DNA from: Nocardioides renjunii
GTDB lineage: Bacteria; Actinomycetota; Actinomycetes; Propionibacteriales; Nocardioidaceae
Direction: 5' to 3'
NCBI RefSeq assembly: GCF_034661175.1
Contig: NZ_CP141058.1
Span: 1,488,001-1,552,000, forward strand
DNA: 64,000 nt
Shown here: piece after piece, positions 19,521-28,893 of the stretch
Position numbering within the stretch: position 1 is the first letter of the stretch
Layout: each line of letters begins with the position of its first letter
Made by a program: the position numbers and the translations under genes
Notes under the pieces: model-generated
Databases searched by the model: none
What the model saw: only the letters and a program-made list of their open reading frames with translations
Told to the model about the DNA's origin: nothing

Positions 19521-20762
19521 GTGCTGACCCGACCCCGCCGCGCGCTCGCCGCCGCCCTGGCCTCCGGGCTGCTGCTCCTGACCGCCTGTGGAGGCGACGA
19601 CCCCGCCTCGGACCCCGCGGACGACCGCACCGCCACCCAGCCGGCAGAGGCCGATGCCGCGAGCCCGGAGTCGGCCGCCGACGCGGGCGAGGAGCAGGCC
19701 CAGCAGGCCGGCCACGACGGGCACTACGCCGAGCCGGCGCGGTCGAAGAGGCTGCGCGCCGGCGAGACGCGTACGACGATCGCGATGCCCGGCAGCTACA
19801 CCCCGTCAGCCCCCTACGGCACCGGCACCGACGACTACCGCTGCTTCGTCCTCGACCCGGGGCTGGAGCGCGACGCGTGGCTCACCGGCACCCAGGTCCT
19901 GCCCGGCAACCCCGACACCGTCCACCACGTCATCCTCTTCCAGCTCCCGCCGGAGCAGTCCGCCGCGGCGGAGGAGAAGGACGCGGCCGAGGAGGGCGAG
20001 GGCTGGACGTGCTTCGGTGGCACGGGGCTCGAGCGCGTGCAGAACGTCGACCGGTCGTCGTGGATCGGCGCCTGGGCGCCCGGTGGTGAGGAGACGGTCA
20101 TCAAGCCCGGCTTCGGGATCCGCCTGGCCAAGGGCAGCCGGATCGTGATGCAGGTGCACTACAACCTCCTCGCCGGCCAGCAGGCCGACACCTCGGCCGC
20201 CCAGCTGCGCCTCGCCCCGGGCACGCGGCGGCTCGAGTCGCTGAGCACGATGCTGCTGCCCGCCCCGGTCGAGCTGCCGTGCCGCCCGAAGCACTCCGAC
20301 GGTGAGCTCTGCGACCGCGCCGCGGCGCTGGCCGACGTCAAGGAGCGCTTCGGTGCGGAGGGCAACACCGCCGACCTGCTCCACCTCCTGTGCGGCGGGG
20401 AGCCGGAGCCGGGGGAGGTGCAGTCGTGCGTGCGCACCATGTCCGAGCCGCTGACCATCCACGGCGTCGCCGGTCACATGCACCTGCTCGGCCGCTCGCT
20501 GACGATCGAGGTCAACCCCGGCACGCCGCAGGCACGCACGATCCTCGACATCCCCGTGTGGGACTTCGACGACCAGGGGAGCCGGCCGATCGAGCCCGTC
20601 CGGCTCGAGCCGTTCGAGCAGGTCAAGGTGACCTGCAGGCACGTGCAGTGGCTGCGCGACAGGCTCCCGTCGTTCGAGGGCCAGCCCGACCGCTACGTCG
20701 TGTGGGGCGAGGGGACGACCGACGAGATGTGCCTCGGGATGCTGCAGGTCACCCGCCCCTGA
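19521..20762 (+). CDS. Lipoprotein with type II copper monooxygenase (PHM/DBH-like) domain
   Basis: 413 residues. Lipobox LLTAC with Cys23, then a Glu/Ala-rich linker to about 70. The remainder shows all six copper ligands of peptidylglycine monooxygenase in order: His135-His136 (TVHHVILF), His213 (MQVHYN), His319 and His321 (GHMHLLG), and Met403 (TTDEMCLG). Eight cysteines between 108 and 404 could form disulfides, as in the eukaryotic enzymes. It should act outside the membrane, hydroxylating an unknown substrate with copper, oxygen and a reductant such as ascorbate. GTG start, coupled to the HIT gene. The copper fold is confident; activity and substrate are not known. Confidence 0.8.
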   Translation: MLTRPRRALAAALASGLLLLTACGGDDPASDPADDRTATQPAEADAASPESAADAGEEQAQQAGHDGHYAEPARSKRLRAGETRTTIAMPGSYTPSAPYGTGTDDYRCFVLDPGLERDAWLTGTQVLPGNPDTVHHVILFQLPPEQSAAAEEKDAAEEGEGWTCFGGTGLERVQNVDRSSWIGAWAPGGEETVIKPGFGIRLAKGSRIVMQVHYNLLAGQQADTSAAQLRLAPGTRRLESLSTMLLPAPVELPCRPKHSDGELCDRAAALADVKERFGAEGNTADLLHLLCGGEPEPGEVQSCVRTMSEPLTIHGVAGHMHLLGRSLTIEVNPGTPQARTILDIPVWDFDDQGSRPIEPVRLEPFEQVKVTCRHVQWLRDRLPSFEGQPDRYVVWGEGTTDEMCLGMLQVTRP

Positions 20763-20858
20763 GGGGTCGGCCACAACCGGGTGGGCTGCGCGCGGCCCGC
20801 TCGGTAGCATGGAGGTGCTCTGCCACCGACCCGGAAGGCCGCCCGATCACGGGCATCC

Positions 20859-21958
<1,100 letters not shown>

Positions 21959-21962
<4 letters not shown>

Positions 21963-22420
21963 GCATCGAGGTCCTCAACGAGTCAGGGCGCGACGTCGAC
22001 GTACGCCGCCTGTCCCGGCTCGCACGCTTCGTGATGGACGAGATGCGTGTCCACCCGCAGGCCGAGCTGTGCATCAAGGCCGTCGACGAGGACACGATCG
22101 CCGACCTCAACGAGCACTGGATGGAGAAGCAGGGCCCGACCGACGTGCTCGCCTTCCCGATGGACGAGCTGCGTCCCGGCAAGGTCAACGAGGAGCCCGA
22201 GGAGGGCGTGCTCGGCGACCTGGTGCTCGCGCCGACCGTGGCCGAGCGCCAGGGCGAGGATGCCGGGCACGGCCGAGAGGCCGAGATCGACCTGCTCACC
22301 GTGCACGGCATCCTCCACCTGCTGGGCTACGACCACGCCGAGCCCGACGAGCACGCCGTGATGTTCGGGCTGCAGGGGGAGCTGCTCGAGAAGTGGCGCT
22401 CGAGCCCCGAGCCCGCCTGA
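21959..22420 (+). CDS. ybeY: Endoribonuclease YbeY (rRNA maturation)
   Basis: 153 residues. The zinc motif HGILHLLGYDH supplies His116, His120 and His126. GPTDVLAFPMDE is the second conserved block. It is a single-strand RNase for 16S rRNA 3' end processing and ribosome quality control. GTG start inside the phoH stop (four-base overlap). The gene order phoH-ybeY-CorC-like-era is conserved widely. Confidence 0.97.
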
Positions 22421-22436
22421 GCACGACGCTCCCCAC

Positions 22437-22492
22437 ATGACCCTCCCGACACGACCCTCCCGACATGACCTCCCGAAGATGACCCTCCCGAC
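22437..22492. repeat. 14-base tandem repeat (4 copies) running into a start codon
   Basis: Units begin at 22437, 22451, 22465 and 22479; consensus ATGACCCTCCCGAC, one with ACG for ATG and one with a shifted end. The fifth, partial unit at 22493 is the real start of the CorC-like gene. Because 14 is not a multiple of three, the ATGs fall in different frames. No Shine-Dalgarno sequence is visible in the array. Confidence 0.85.
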
Positions 22493-23815
22493 ATGACCGC
22501 CGACATCTGGCAGCTCGGCTCCGCCGCCCTGCTGGTCCTCCTCGCGGGGCTGTTCTCCGCGGCCGACGCGGCCCTCAACGGGTTTTCGCGCGCCCGCGCC
22601 GAGGAGCTGAAGGCCGAGGGCCGCGCGGGTGCCACGCGCCTGCTGATGCTGCTCGACGACCCGCCGCGCTACCTCAACACGGCGCTGCTGCTGCGGCTGC
22701 TGTGCGAGATCAGCGCCATCGTGCTCGTCAGCACGTGGGCGCGCGACGCCTACCAGGACTCCCTGGTGCCCAGCGTGCTCACCACGATCGGCGTCATGCT
22801 CGTGGTGTCCTTCGTCGCGATCGGCGTCGCGCCGCGCACCCTCGGTCGCCAGCACGACGCCACGGTGGCGCTGCTGTCGGCCGGTCCGCTGTCGCTGGTC
22901 ACCACGATCCTCGGACCCATCCCCGCCCTGCTCATCCTGCTCGGCAACGCCATCACGCCGGGGCGGGGCTTCAGCGAAGGCCCGTTCTCCACCGAGACCG
23001 AGCTGCGGGAGCTCGTCGACCTCGCCGAGGCGTCGGCGGTGATCGAGTCCGGCGAGCGCCGGATGATCCACTCCGTCTTCGAGCTCGGCGACACCATCAC
23101 CCGCGAGGTGATGGTCCCGCGCCCCGACGTCGTCTACATCGAGCGCCACAAGAACCTCCGGCAGACGCTGTCGCTGTTCCTGCGCAGCGGCTACTCACGG
23201 ATCCCGGTCATCGGCGACAACCTCGACGACATCGTCGGCATGGCCTACCTCAAGGACCTCGTCCGCCGCGACTTCGAGGCCCCCGACGTCGAGTTCACCC
23301 AGCGGGTCGACGAGGTGATGCGCCCGGTCCACTACGTGCCCGACTCCAAGCCGGTCGACGCGCTGCTCACCGAGCTCCAGGCCCGCCGCCAGCACATCGC
23401 GGTCGTCGTCGACGAGTACGGCGGCACCGCCGGGCTGATCACGATCGAGGACGTGCTGGAGGAGATCGTCGGCGAGATCACCGACGAGTACGACGCCGAG
23501 GAGGTCGAGGTCGAGCACGTCGAGGGCGGCGCGATCCGGGTCTCCTCGCGCTACCCCGTGGACGACCTCGACGAGATCGTCGGCGTCTCGGTGGAGGACG
23601 ACGACGTCGACAGCGTCGGCGGCCTCATGGCCAAGCACCTCGGCAAGGTCCCGATCCCGGGGTCCGTGGTCGAGTGCCACGGCCTGCGCCTCGAGGCCGA
23701 GCGGGCCACCGGGCGGCGCAACAAGATCGACACGGTGCTCGTGTCCGTCCTGTCCGACGCCGCCGAGGACGCCTCCGACGACGCGGCCACCCACGTGGGC
23801 TCCGCCGGTCGCTGA
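22493..23815 (+). CDS. CNNM/CorC-type hemolysin-family membrane protein
   Basis: 440 residues. A DUF21/CNNM transmembrane domain covers about 1-185 with helices near 5-25, 60-80, 95-115 and 130-150. A CBS pair spans about 200-325 ([39 protein letters not shown]). A C-terminal CorC_HlyC domain covers about 345-420 ([25 protein letters not shown]). Relatives move Mg2+ or Na+/Mg2+; here the ion is unproven. The start was set at the last ATG of a 14-base repeat since upstream ATGs are out of frame or lack the conserved first helix. Confidence 0.92.
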   Translation: MTADIWQLGSAALLVLLAGLFSAADAALNGFSRARAEELKAEGRAGATRLLMLLDDPPRYLNTALLLRLLCEISAIVLVSTWARDAYQDSLVPSVLTTIGVMLVVSFVAIGVAPRTLGRQHDATVALLSAGPLSLVTTILGPIPALLILLGNAITPGRGFSEGPFSTETELRELVDLAEASAVIESGERRMIHSVFELGDTITREVMVPRPDVVYIERHKNLRQTLSLFLRSGYSRIPVIGDNLDDIVGMAYLKDLVRRDFEAPDVEFTQRVDEVMRPVHYVPDSKPVDALLTELQARRQHIAVVVDEYGGTAGLITIEDVLEEIVGEITDEYDAEEVEVEHVEGGAIRVSSRYPVDDLDEIVGVSVEDDDVDSVGGLMAKHLGKVPIPGSVVECHGLRLEAERATGRRNKIDTVLVSVLSDAAEDASDDAATHVGSAGR

Positions 23816-23857
23816 GCACGCTGCGCAGGCCGGCTGCCCCCTCACTACGCTGCTCGC

Positions 23858-24211
23858 ATGACCGACCTGTCAGCCGACCTGAGTGCCGAGGACGCCAAGC
23901 TGGTGACCCTCGCACGCGCCACCCGCGCCCGGGCCCGCGCCGCCGAGGGCGCCGCCGTGCGTGACCTCGACGGGCGGACGTACGCCGCGGCCAGCGTCGA
24001 CCTCCCGCACCTGCGGCTGACCGGGCTGGAGGTCTGCGTCGCGATGGCGCTGTCGTCCGGCTCCACCGGCCTGGAGGCGGCGGTCGTGCTCACCGACGGC
24101 GACGCGGTGGACGTCCGCGCGGCCGGTGACTTCGCCGGCCCCGACGTCCCCGTCCTCGTCGGCGACCCGCAGGGCCGCATCCACTCACGCTCCGCCACGC
24201 GCGCCGGCTGA
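23858..24211 (+). CDS. Cytidine-deaminase-fold protein lacking the zinc site
   Basis: 117 residues aligning by position and neighbourhood with the cdd-like gene that sits between the CorC-type gene and era in many Actinobacteria. The stretch DAKLVTLARATRARARAAEGAAVRDLDGRTYAAASVDLP (positions about 13-51) keeps the deaminase fold. The catalytic HAE/CAE and PCxxC zinc ligands are missing; only one cysteine is present (ALEVC-like, about 65). Deamination is therefore unlikely. TACGCT six bases before the ATG suggests a leaderless start. Confidence 0.8.
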   Translation: MTDLSADLSAEDAKLVTLARATRARARAAEGAAVRDLDGRTYAAASVDLPHLRLTGLEVCVAMALSSGSTGLEAAVVLTDGDAVDVRAAGDFAGPDVPVLVGDPQGRIHSRSATRAG

Positions 24212-24258
24212 CGGACAACCCGCTCGCGTCCCCCCGCGCACCTCGCTAGCGTGGTCGC

Positions 24259-25647
24259 GTGCGCGAGCCGGGGGGATGGGAGCAGCACTCCGTCGGGGTC
24301 ACGAGGCTCCGGGAGTCCTACGCCGCCCTGCCCGCCGGGTCGCCGGTGCGGCTGGCCAAGCGCACCAGCAACCTCTTCCGGGGCCGCCCCGACGCCGGGC
24401 GGGGGCTCGACGTGTCCGGCCTGACCGGGGTGATCGAGGTCGACGGCGACGTCGCCGAGGTGCAGGGCATGTGCACCTACGAGCACCTGGTCGAGGTCAC
24501 CCTCGCGCACGGACGGATCCCGCTCGTGGTGCCCCAGCTCAGGACCATCACCCTGGGCGGCGCGGTCACCGGGCTCGGCATCGAGTCCACGAGCTTCCGC
24601 AGCGGCCTGCCGCACGAGTCGGTGCTCGAGATGGACGTGCTGACCGGTGCGGGCGAGGTCGTCACCACCAAGCCCGGTGACGCGCTCTTCGACGCCTTCC
24701 CCAACTCCTACGGCTCCCTCGGCTACGCCACGCGGCTCCGGATCGAGCTCGAGCAGGTGCCGGCCCACGTCGCGCTCCGACACGTGCGGTTCGACGACGC
24801 CGGCTCGCTCGCCGACGCGGTCGGCCGCATCGTCGCCGACGGCGCGTGGGAGGGCGAGCGGGTCGACGGCCTCGACGGCGTCGCCTTCACCCCTGACGAG
24901 CTCTACCTGACCCTGGCCCGCTGGACCGACGAGCCCGGTCCGACCAGCGACTACACCGGCCAGCAGGTCTACTACCGCTCGCTGCAGCACAGGGCCACCG
25001 ACCGGCTGACGATCCACGACTACCTGTGGCGCTGGGACACCGACTGGTTCTGGTGCTCGCGCGCCTTCGGTGCCCAGCACCCGCTCGTACGACGGCTGTG
25101 GCCGCGGCGCCTGCGTCGCTCCGACGTCTACTGGCGCCTGGTCGCCCTCGACCGCCGCCTCGGCATCGGCGACCGGCTCGACCGGCGGGCCGGCCGGCCG
25201 CAGGGCGAGCGCGTGGTGCAGGACGTCGAGGTCCCCGTCGACCGGCTCGCGGAGTTCCTCGCGTGGTTCGACCGGGAGGTGGGCATGCGGCCGGTGTGGC
25301 TGTGCCCGCTGCGGCTGCGACGCGCGAGCGGGGGTGAGGACGCCGGCGAGGGAGAGGCCAGGCCGTGGCCGGGCTACCCGCTGGCCCCCGCGACGACGTA
25401 CGTCAACGTCGGCTTCTGGGGCGTCGTCAACGTCGGGCCCGACGCACCTCTCGCGCCCCGCAACCGGGCGATCGAGGCGGAGGTGTCCGCCCTCGGCGGC
25501 CACAAGAGCCTCTACTCCGAGGCCTTCTACGACCGTGGGGAGTTCGACCGCCTCTACGGCGGCGACCAGCTGGCCCGCGTGAAGCGGCTCCACGACCCCG
25601 ACGACCGACTGACCCCTCTCTACGACAAGGTGGTGGGACGCCGATGA
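24259..25647 (+). CDS. tmsA: FAD-dependent oxidoreductase, TmsA/BfaB type (10-methyl fatty acid reductase)
   Basis: 462 residues. The PCMH/FAD_binding_4 core is recognisable from VDVSGLTGVIEVDGDVAEVQ-like sequence, QGMCTYEHLVEVTLAHG and LRTITLGGAVTGLGIESTSF (about 97-116). The C-terminal half resembles DHCR24-like oxidoreductases. In mycobacteria and corynebacteria, the enzyme next to the methyltransferase reduces a 10-methylene intermediate to 10-methylstearate (tuberculostearate). The role is inferred from its immediate overlap with the methyltransferase gene. GTG start with TAGCGT six bases upstream; ATGA overlap with tmsB. Confidence 0.85.
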   Translation: MREPGGWEQHSVGVTRLRESYAALPAGSPVRLAKRTSNLFRGRPDAGRGLDVSGLTGVIEVDGDVAEVQGMCTYEHLVEVTLAHGRIPLVVPQLRTITLGGAVTGLGIESTSFRSGLPHESVLEMDVLTGAGEVVTTKPGDALFDAFPNSYGSLGYATRLRIELEQVPAHVALRHVRFDDAGSLADAVGRIVADGAWEGERVDGLDGVAFTPDELYLTLARWTDEPGPTSDYTGQQVYYRSLQHRATDRLTIHDYLWRWDTDWFWCSRAFGAQHPLVRRLWPRRLRRSDVYWRLVALDRRLGIGDRLDRRAGRPQGERVVQDVEVPVDRLAEFLAWFDREVGMRPVWLCPLRLRRASGGEDAGEGEARPWPGYPLAPATTYVNVGFWGVVNVGPDAPLAPRNRAIEAEVSALGGHKSLYSEAFYDRGEFDRLYGGDQLARVKRLHDPDDRLTPLYDKVVGRR

Positions 25648-26945
25648 GCACCCGTTTCCAGGTGGGCTCGACCGCAGCGGCTCGCGTGACGATCGGCGAG
25701 GCGATGGACCGGCTCGTGCGAGGAGGGCTGCCGCTGCGGCTCACCGCCTACGACGGCAGCAGCGCGGGCCCGCCCACGGCCGACGTCGGCCTGCACCTGC
25801 GCAGCGAGCGCGGCCTGGCCTACCTGGTGACGGCCCCCGGAGACCTCGGCCTGGCCCGCGCCTACGTGAGCGGCGAGCTCGACCTCACCGGCGTCCACCC
25901 GGGCGACCCCTACGACGCGGTGGTCCTCCTCAAGGACCACACGAGGTTCCGGGTGCCGGCGCCGTCCGAGGCGCTGGCCATCGTCCGCAGCCTGGGGTTG
26001 TCGCGGCTGCGCCCGCCGGCTCCGCCGCCCCAGGAGCACCTGCCTCGCTGGCGCCGCACGGTGGAGGGGCTGCGGCACTCGATGATGCGAGACGCCGAGG
26101 TCATCGCCCACCACTACGACCTCTCCAACCGGTTCTACGAGCTCGTGCTGGGCCCGTCGATGGCCTACACGTGCGCCCTCTACGAGACGCCCGATGCCAC
26201 GCTCGAGGAGGCGCAGGCCGCGAAGTTCGACCTGGTCTGCCGCAAGCTCGACCTCCAGCCCGGGCAGCAGCTGCTCGACGTGGGCTGCGGCTGGGGCAGC
26301 ATGGTCCGCCACGCCGCACGGGAGTACGGCGTCCGGGTGCTCGGGGTGACGCTCTCGCTCGAGCAGGCCCAGTGGGCCAAGGAGGCGATCGACCGCGAGG
26401 GGCTGGGCGACCTCGCCGAGGTGCGGCACCTCGACTACCGCGACGTCGTCGAGACCGGCTTCGACGCGGTCAGCTCGATCGGGCTGACCGAGCACGTCGG
26501 CGTGCGCAACTACCCGGCCTACTTCACCCACCTGCGCGACCGGCTCCGGCCCGGCGGCCGGCTGCTCAACCACTCCATCACCCGCCGCGCCAACCAGCGC
26601 AAGGAGACCGGCGCCTTCATCGACCGCTACGTCTTCCCCGACGGTGAGCTCATCGGGTCCGGCACGATCATCGCCGCCGCGCAGGACCGGGGCCTCGAGG
26701 TGCAGCACAGCGAGAACCTCCGCCTGCACTACGCCGCGACGCTGCGCGACTGGAACCGCAACCTGGTCGAGCACTGGGACGAGTGCGTCGCCGAGGTCGG
26801 CGAGGGATCCGCTCGCGTCTGGGGCCTCTACATCGCCGCGTCCCGGGTCGGCTTCGAGCGCGGCGAGGTCGAGCTCCACCAGGTCCTGGCCACCCGCAAC
26901 CACGACGACGGACGCTCCGACTTCCCGATGCGCCCGCACTGGTGA
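25644..26945 (+). CDS. tmsB: SAM-dependent methyltransferase, TmsB/UfaA1 type (cyclopropane synthase family)
   Basis: 433 residues. The class I methyltransferase core begins at LLDVGCGWGSMVRHAAREYG near residues 210-229. Upstream is IAHHYDLSNRFYELVLGPSMAYTCA, the signature of cyclopropane-fatty-acid synthases. SSIGLTEHVGVRNYPAYF and IDRYVFPDGELI complete the family pattern. Placed beside the FAD reductase, it most likely adds a methylene to carbon 10 of oleoyl phospholipid. ATG overlaps the tmsA stop. Confidence 0.9.
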   Translation: MSTRFQVGSTAAARVTIGEAMDRLVRGGLPLRLTAYDGSSAGPPTADVGLHLRSERGLAYLVTAPGDLGLARAYVSGELDLTGVHPGDPYDAVVLLKDHTRFRVPAPSEALAIVRSLGLSRLRPPAPPPQEHLPRWRRTVEGLRHSMMRDAEVIAHHYDLSNRFYELVLGPSMAYTCALYETPDATLEEAQAAKFDLVCRKLDLQPGQQLLDVGCGWGSMVRHAAREYGVRVLGVTLSLEQAQWAKEAIDREGLGDLAEVRHLDYRDVVETGFDAVSSIGLTEHVGVRNYPAYFTHLRDRLRPGGRLLNHSITRRANQRKETGAFIDRYVFPDGELIGSGTIIAAAQDRGLEVQHSENLRLHYAATLRDWNRNLVEHWDECVAEVGEGSARVWGLYIAASRVGFERGEVELHQVLATRNHDDGRSDFPMRPHW

Positions 26946-26965
26946 GCCACCGATAGCCTCGTGCG

Positions 26966-27742
26966 GTGAGCACCCGGGCAGCGCAGTTCCAGGCGACCGT
27001 ACGTCGCCGCGAGCCGCTGTCGGACCACCTCCTCCGACTCGTGCTGGGCGGGCTCGACGACTTCACCTCCACCGGCGTCCCCGACGAGTGGGTCGGCCTG
27101 GTGGTGCCGGGCCAGTTCCAGAGCCGCTACTACACCGTGCGGTCCTTCGCCGACGGTGAGATGACCCTCGACGTCGTCGTCCACGACGTCGGGCTGGTCA
27201 CCGAGTGGGCGATGCGCGACTGCATCGGTGACACGGTCACCATCACCGAGCCGAAGGCGTCGTTCCACCCGCCCGCCGGCGCCCAGTGGTTCATCCTCGT
27301 CGGCGACCTCACCGCGATGCCCGCGGTGGCGCGGATCCTGGAGACCCACCCCGGCCTGCCGACGCACGTCCTGGCCGAGGTGCCCGACGACCTCGCCGGC
27401 TACCTGCCGGCCACCGCTGACGTCACCTGGCTGAGCCCGCCGTCGGCCGGGCAGAGCGCCCTGGCCGACGTGGTCGCCGGGATCGACTGGCCCGAGGGCG
27501 AGGGCTACTTCTGGATGGCGGGGGAGTCCGCGCAGATGCGGGCCATCCGCAAGCACCTGATGCGCGAGGTCGGGCTGCCGACCAGCCACTACGACGTGAT
27601 GGGCTACTGGCGCGCCACCGCCGGCCGGCAGCCGCGTGCCGTGGACCCCGGCCCGATCTGGCGCGCGGGCAAGGCGGCAGGGAAGAGTGACGAGCAGATC
27701 TGGGCGGACTACGACGCGGCGCGAGAGGCGAACGATGGCTGA
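26966..27742 (+). CDS. Siderophore-interacting (SIP/ViuB-type) flavoreductase
   Basis: 258 residues. An FAD-binding beta barrel with RYYTVRSF (the Rxx(S/T) flavin motif region, residues about 53-60) and DVVVHDVGLVTEWA. The C-terminal NAD(P)H half has WFILVGDLTAMPAVARIL and YFWMAGESAQMRAIRKHL. The family reduces ferric siderophores with NAD(P)H. No siderophore genes or iron box are nearby, so here it might instead supply reducing power to another enzyme. TAGCCT six bases before the GTG. Its last eight bases overlap the era start. Confidence 0.9.
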   Translation: MSTRAAQFQATVRRREPLSDHLLRLVLGGLDDFTSTGVPDEWVGLVVPGQFQSRYYTVRSFADGEMTLDVVVHDVGLVTEWAMRDCIGDTVTITEPKASFHPPAGAQWFILVGDLTAMPAVARILETHPGLPTHVLAEVPDDLAGYLPATADVTWLSPPSAGQSALADVVAGIDWPEGEGYFWMAGESAQMRAIRKHLMREVGLPTSHYDVMGYWRATAGRQPRAVDPGPIWRAGKAAGKSDEQIWADYDAAREANDG

Positions 27743-28883
27743 CGACCAGGACCGCGAGGTCCCCGAGGAGCTCGACGCGGACGACAGCGTCGAGGACGAG
27801 CTGGACGACGAGCCGGACGACGAGCTCGCCGACGAGCCGGACGGCGGAGACGACGAGCTCGACGAGGACGACGACGAGGACGACGACGAGGACGACGACG
27901 AGGACGAGCTGGACGACGAGTTCGACCTGTCGGGCGTCGCCCCCGCCGGCGCGTTCTTCCAGGCCCCTGAGGGCTACCGCAGCGGCTTCGCGTCGTTCGT
28001 GGGACGCCCCAACGCGGGGAAGTCGACGCTGACCAACGCGCTCGTCGGGCAGAAGATCGTCATCACGTCGTCCAAGCCCCAGACCACGCGCAACGTGGTG
28101 CGCGGCATCGTGCACCGCGACGACGCCCAGCTGATCCTGGTCGACACCCCCGGGCTGCACCGCCCCCGCACGCTGCTCGGCGAGCGGCTCAACGACCTGG
28201 TCCGCACGACCTGGGCCGAGGTCGACGTGGTCGCGGTGTGCTTCCCGGCCAACGAGAAGATCGGGCCCGGTGACCGCTACCTGGTCACCGAGCTCGCCAA
28301 GGTGCGCCGCACCGTGCGGATCGCCGTCGCCACGAAGACCGACCTCGCCACGCCCGAGCAGCTGGCCCAGCACCTGCTCGACATCGCCGTCCTCGGGCAG
28401 GAGACGTCGACCGAGTGGGCCGAGATCGTCCCGGTGTCAGCGGTCGCCGGCGACCAGGTCGACCTGCTGGCCGACCTGCTGGTGGGGCTCATGCCCGAGG
28501 GGCCGCCGCTCTACCCCGACGGCGACCTGACCGACGCACCCGAGGAGGCGCTCGCCGCCGACCTGATCCGCGAGGCCGCGCTCGAGGGCGTGCGCGACGA
28601 GCTCCCGCACTCGATCGCCGTGGTCGTGGAGGAGATGGGCCTTCGCGAGGGCCGTCCCGACGACAAGCCGCTCCTCGACATCGTCGCCAACCTCTACGTC
28701 GAGCGCGACTCCCAGAAGGGCATCATGATCGGTCACAAGGGCTCGCGCCTGCGGGCCGTCGGCACGGCCGCCCGCCAGCAGATCGAGGCCCTGCTCGGCA
28801 CCCCGGTCTACCTCGACCTCCAGGTCAAGATCGCCAAGGACTGGCAGCGCGACCCCCGCCAGCTCCGCAAGCTCGGCTTCTGA
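27735..28883 (+). CDS. era: GTPase Era with acidic N-terminal repeat extension
   Basis: 382 residues. G1 GRPNAGKS at 90-97, G3 DTPG, and a KTD in place of the usual NKxD (AVATKTDLA). The C-terminal KH domain contains GIMIGHKGSRLRAVG. Era binds the 16S rRNA 3' end during 30S assembly. The first about 70 residues are almost entirely Asp/Glu and include four copies of a DEDD unit, far beyond the family's normal start near residue 80. ATG at 27735 overlaps the SIP gene by eight bases. Confidence 0.96.
   Translation: MADDQDREVPEELDADDSVEDELDDEPDDELADEPDGGDDELDEDDDEDDDEDDDEDELDDEFDLSGVAPAGAFFQAPEGYRSGFASFVGRPNAGKSTLTNALVGQKIVITSSKPQTTRNVVRGIVHRDDAQLILVDTPGLHRPRTLLGERLNDLVRTTWAEVDVVAVCFPANEKIGPGDRYLVTELAKVRRTVRIAVATKTDLATPEQLAQHLLDIAVLGQETSTEWAEIVPVSAVAGDQVDLLADLLVGLMPEGPPLYPDGDLTDAPEEALAADLIREAALEGVRDELPHSIAVVVEEMGLREGRPDDKPLLDIVANLYVERDSQKGIMIGHKGSRLRAVGTAARQQIEALLGTPVYLDLQVKIAKDWQRDPRQLRKLGF
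27861..27908 (+). repeat. 12-base in-frame tandem repeat within era
   Basis: GACGAGGACGAC repeated exactly three times, then once more with a final G for C. Each unit encodes Asp-Glu-Asp-Asp (last unit Asp-Glu-Asp-Glu). Being a multiple of three, copy changes would alter only the length of the acidic tail. Confidence 0.9.
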
Positions 28884-28893
28884 GGCGCGTCGG

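Noticed and set aside
23858-24211. Active cytidine deaminase
   Set aside because: Zinc-ligand motifs are absent.
26966-27742. Siderophore uptake locus
   Set aside because: Only the SIP-type reductase is present; no iron box, receptor or siderophore synthesis genes adjoin it.
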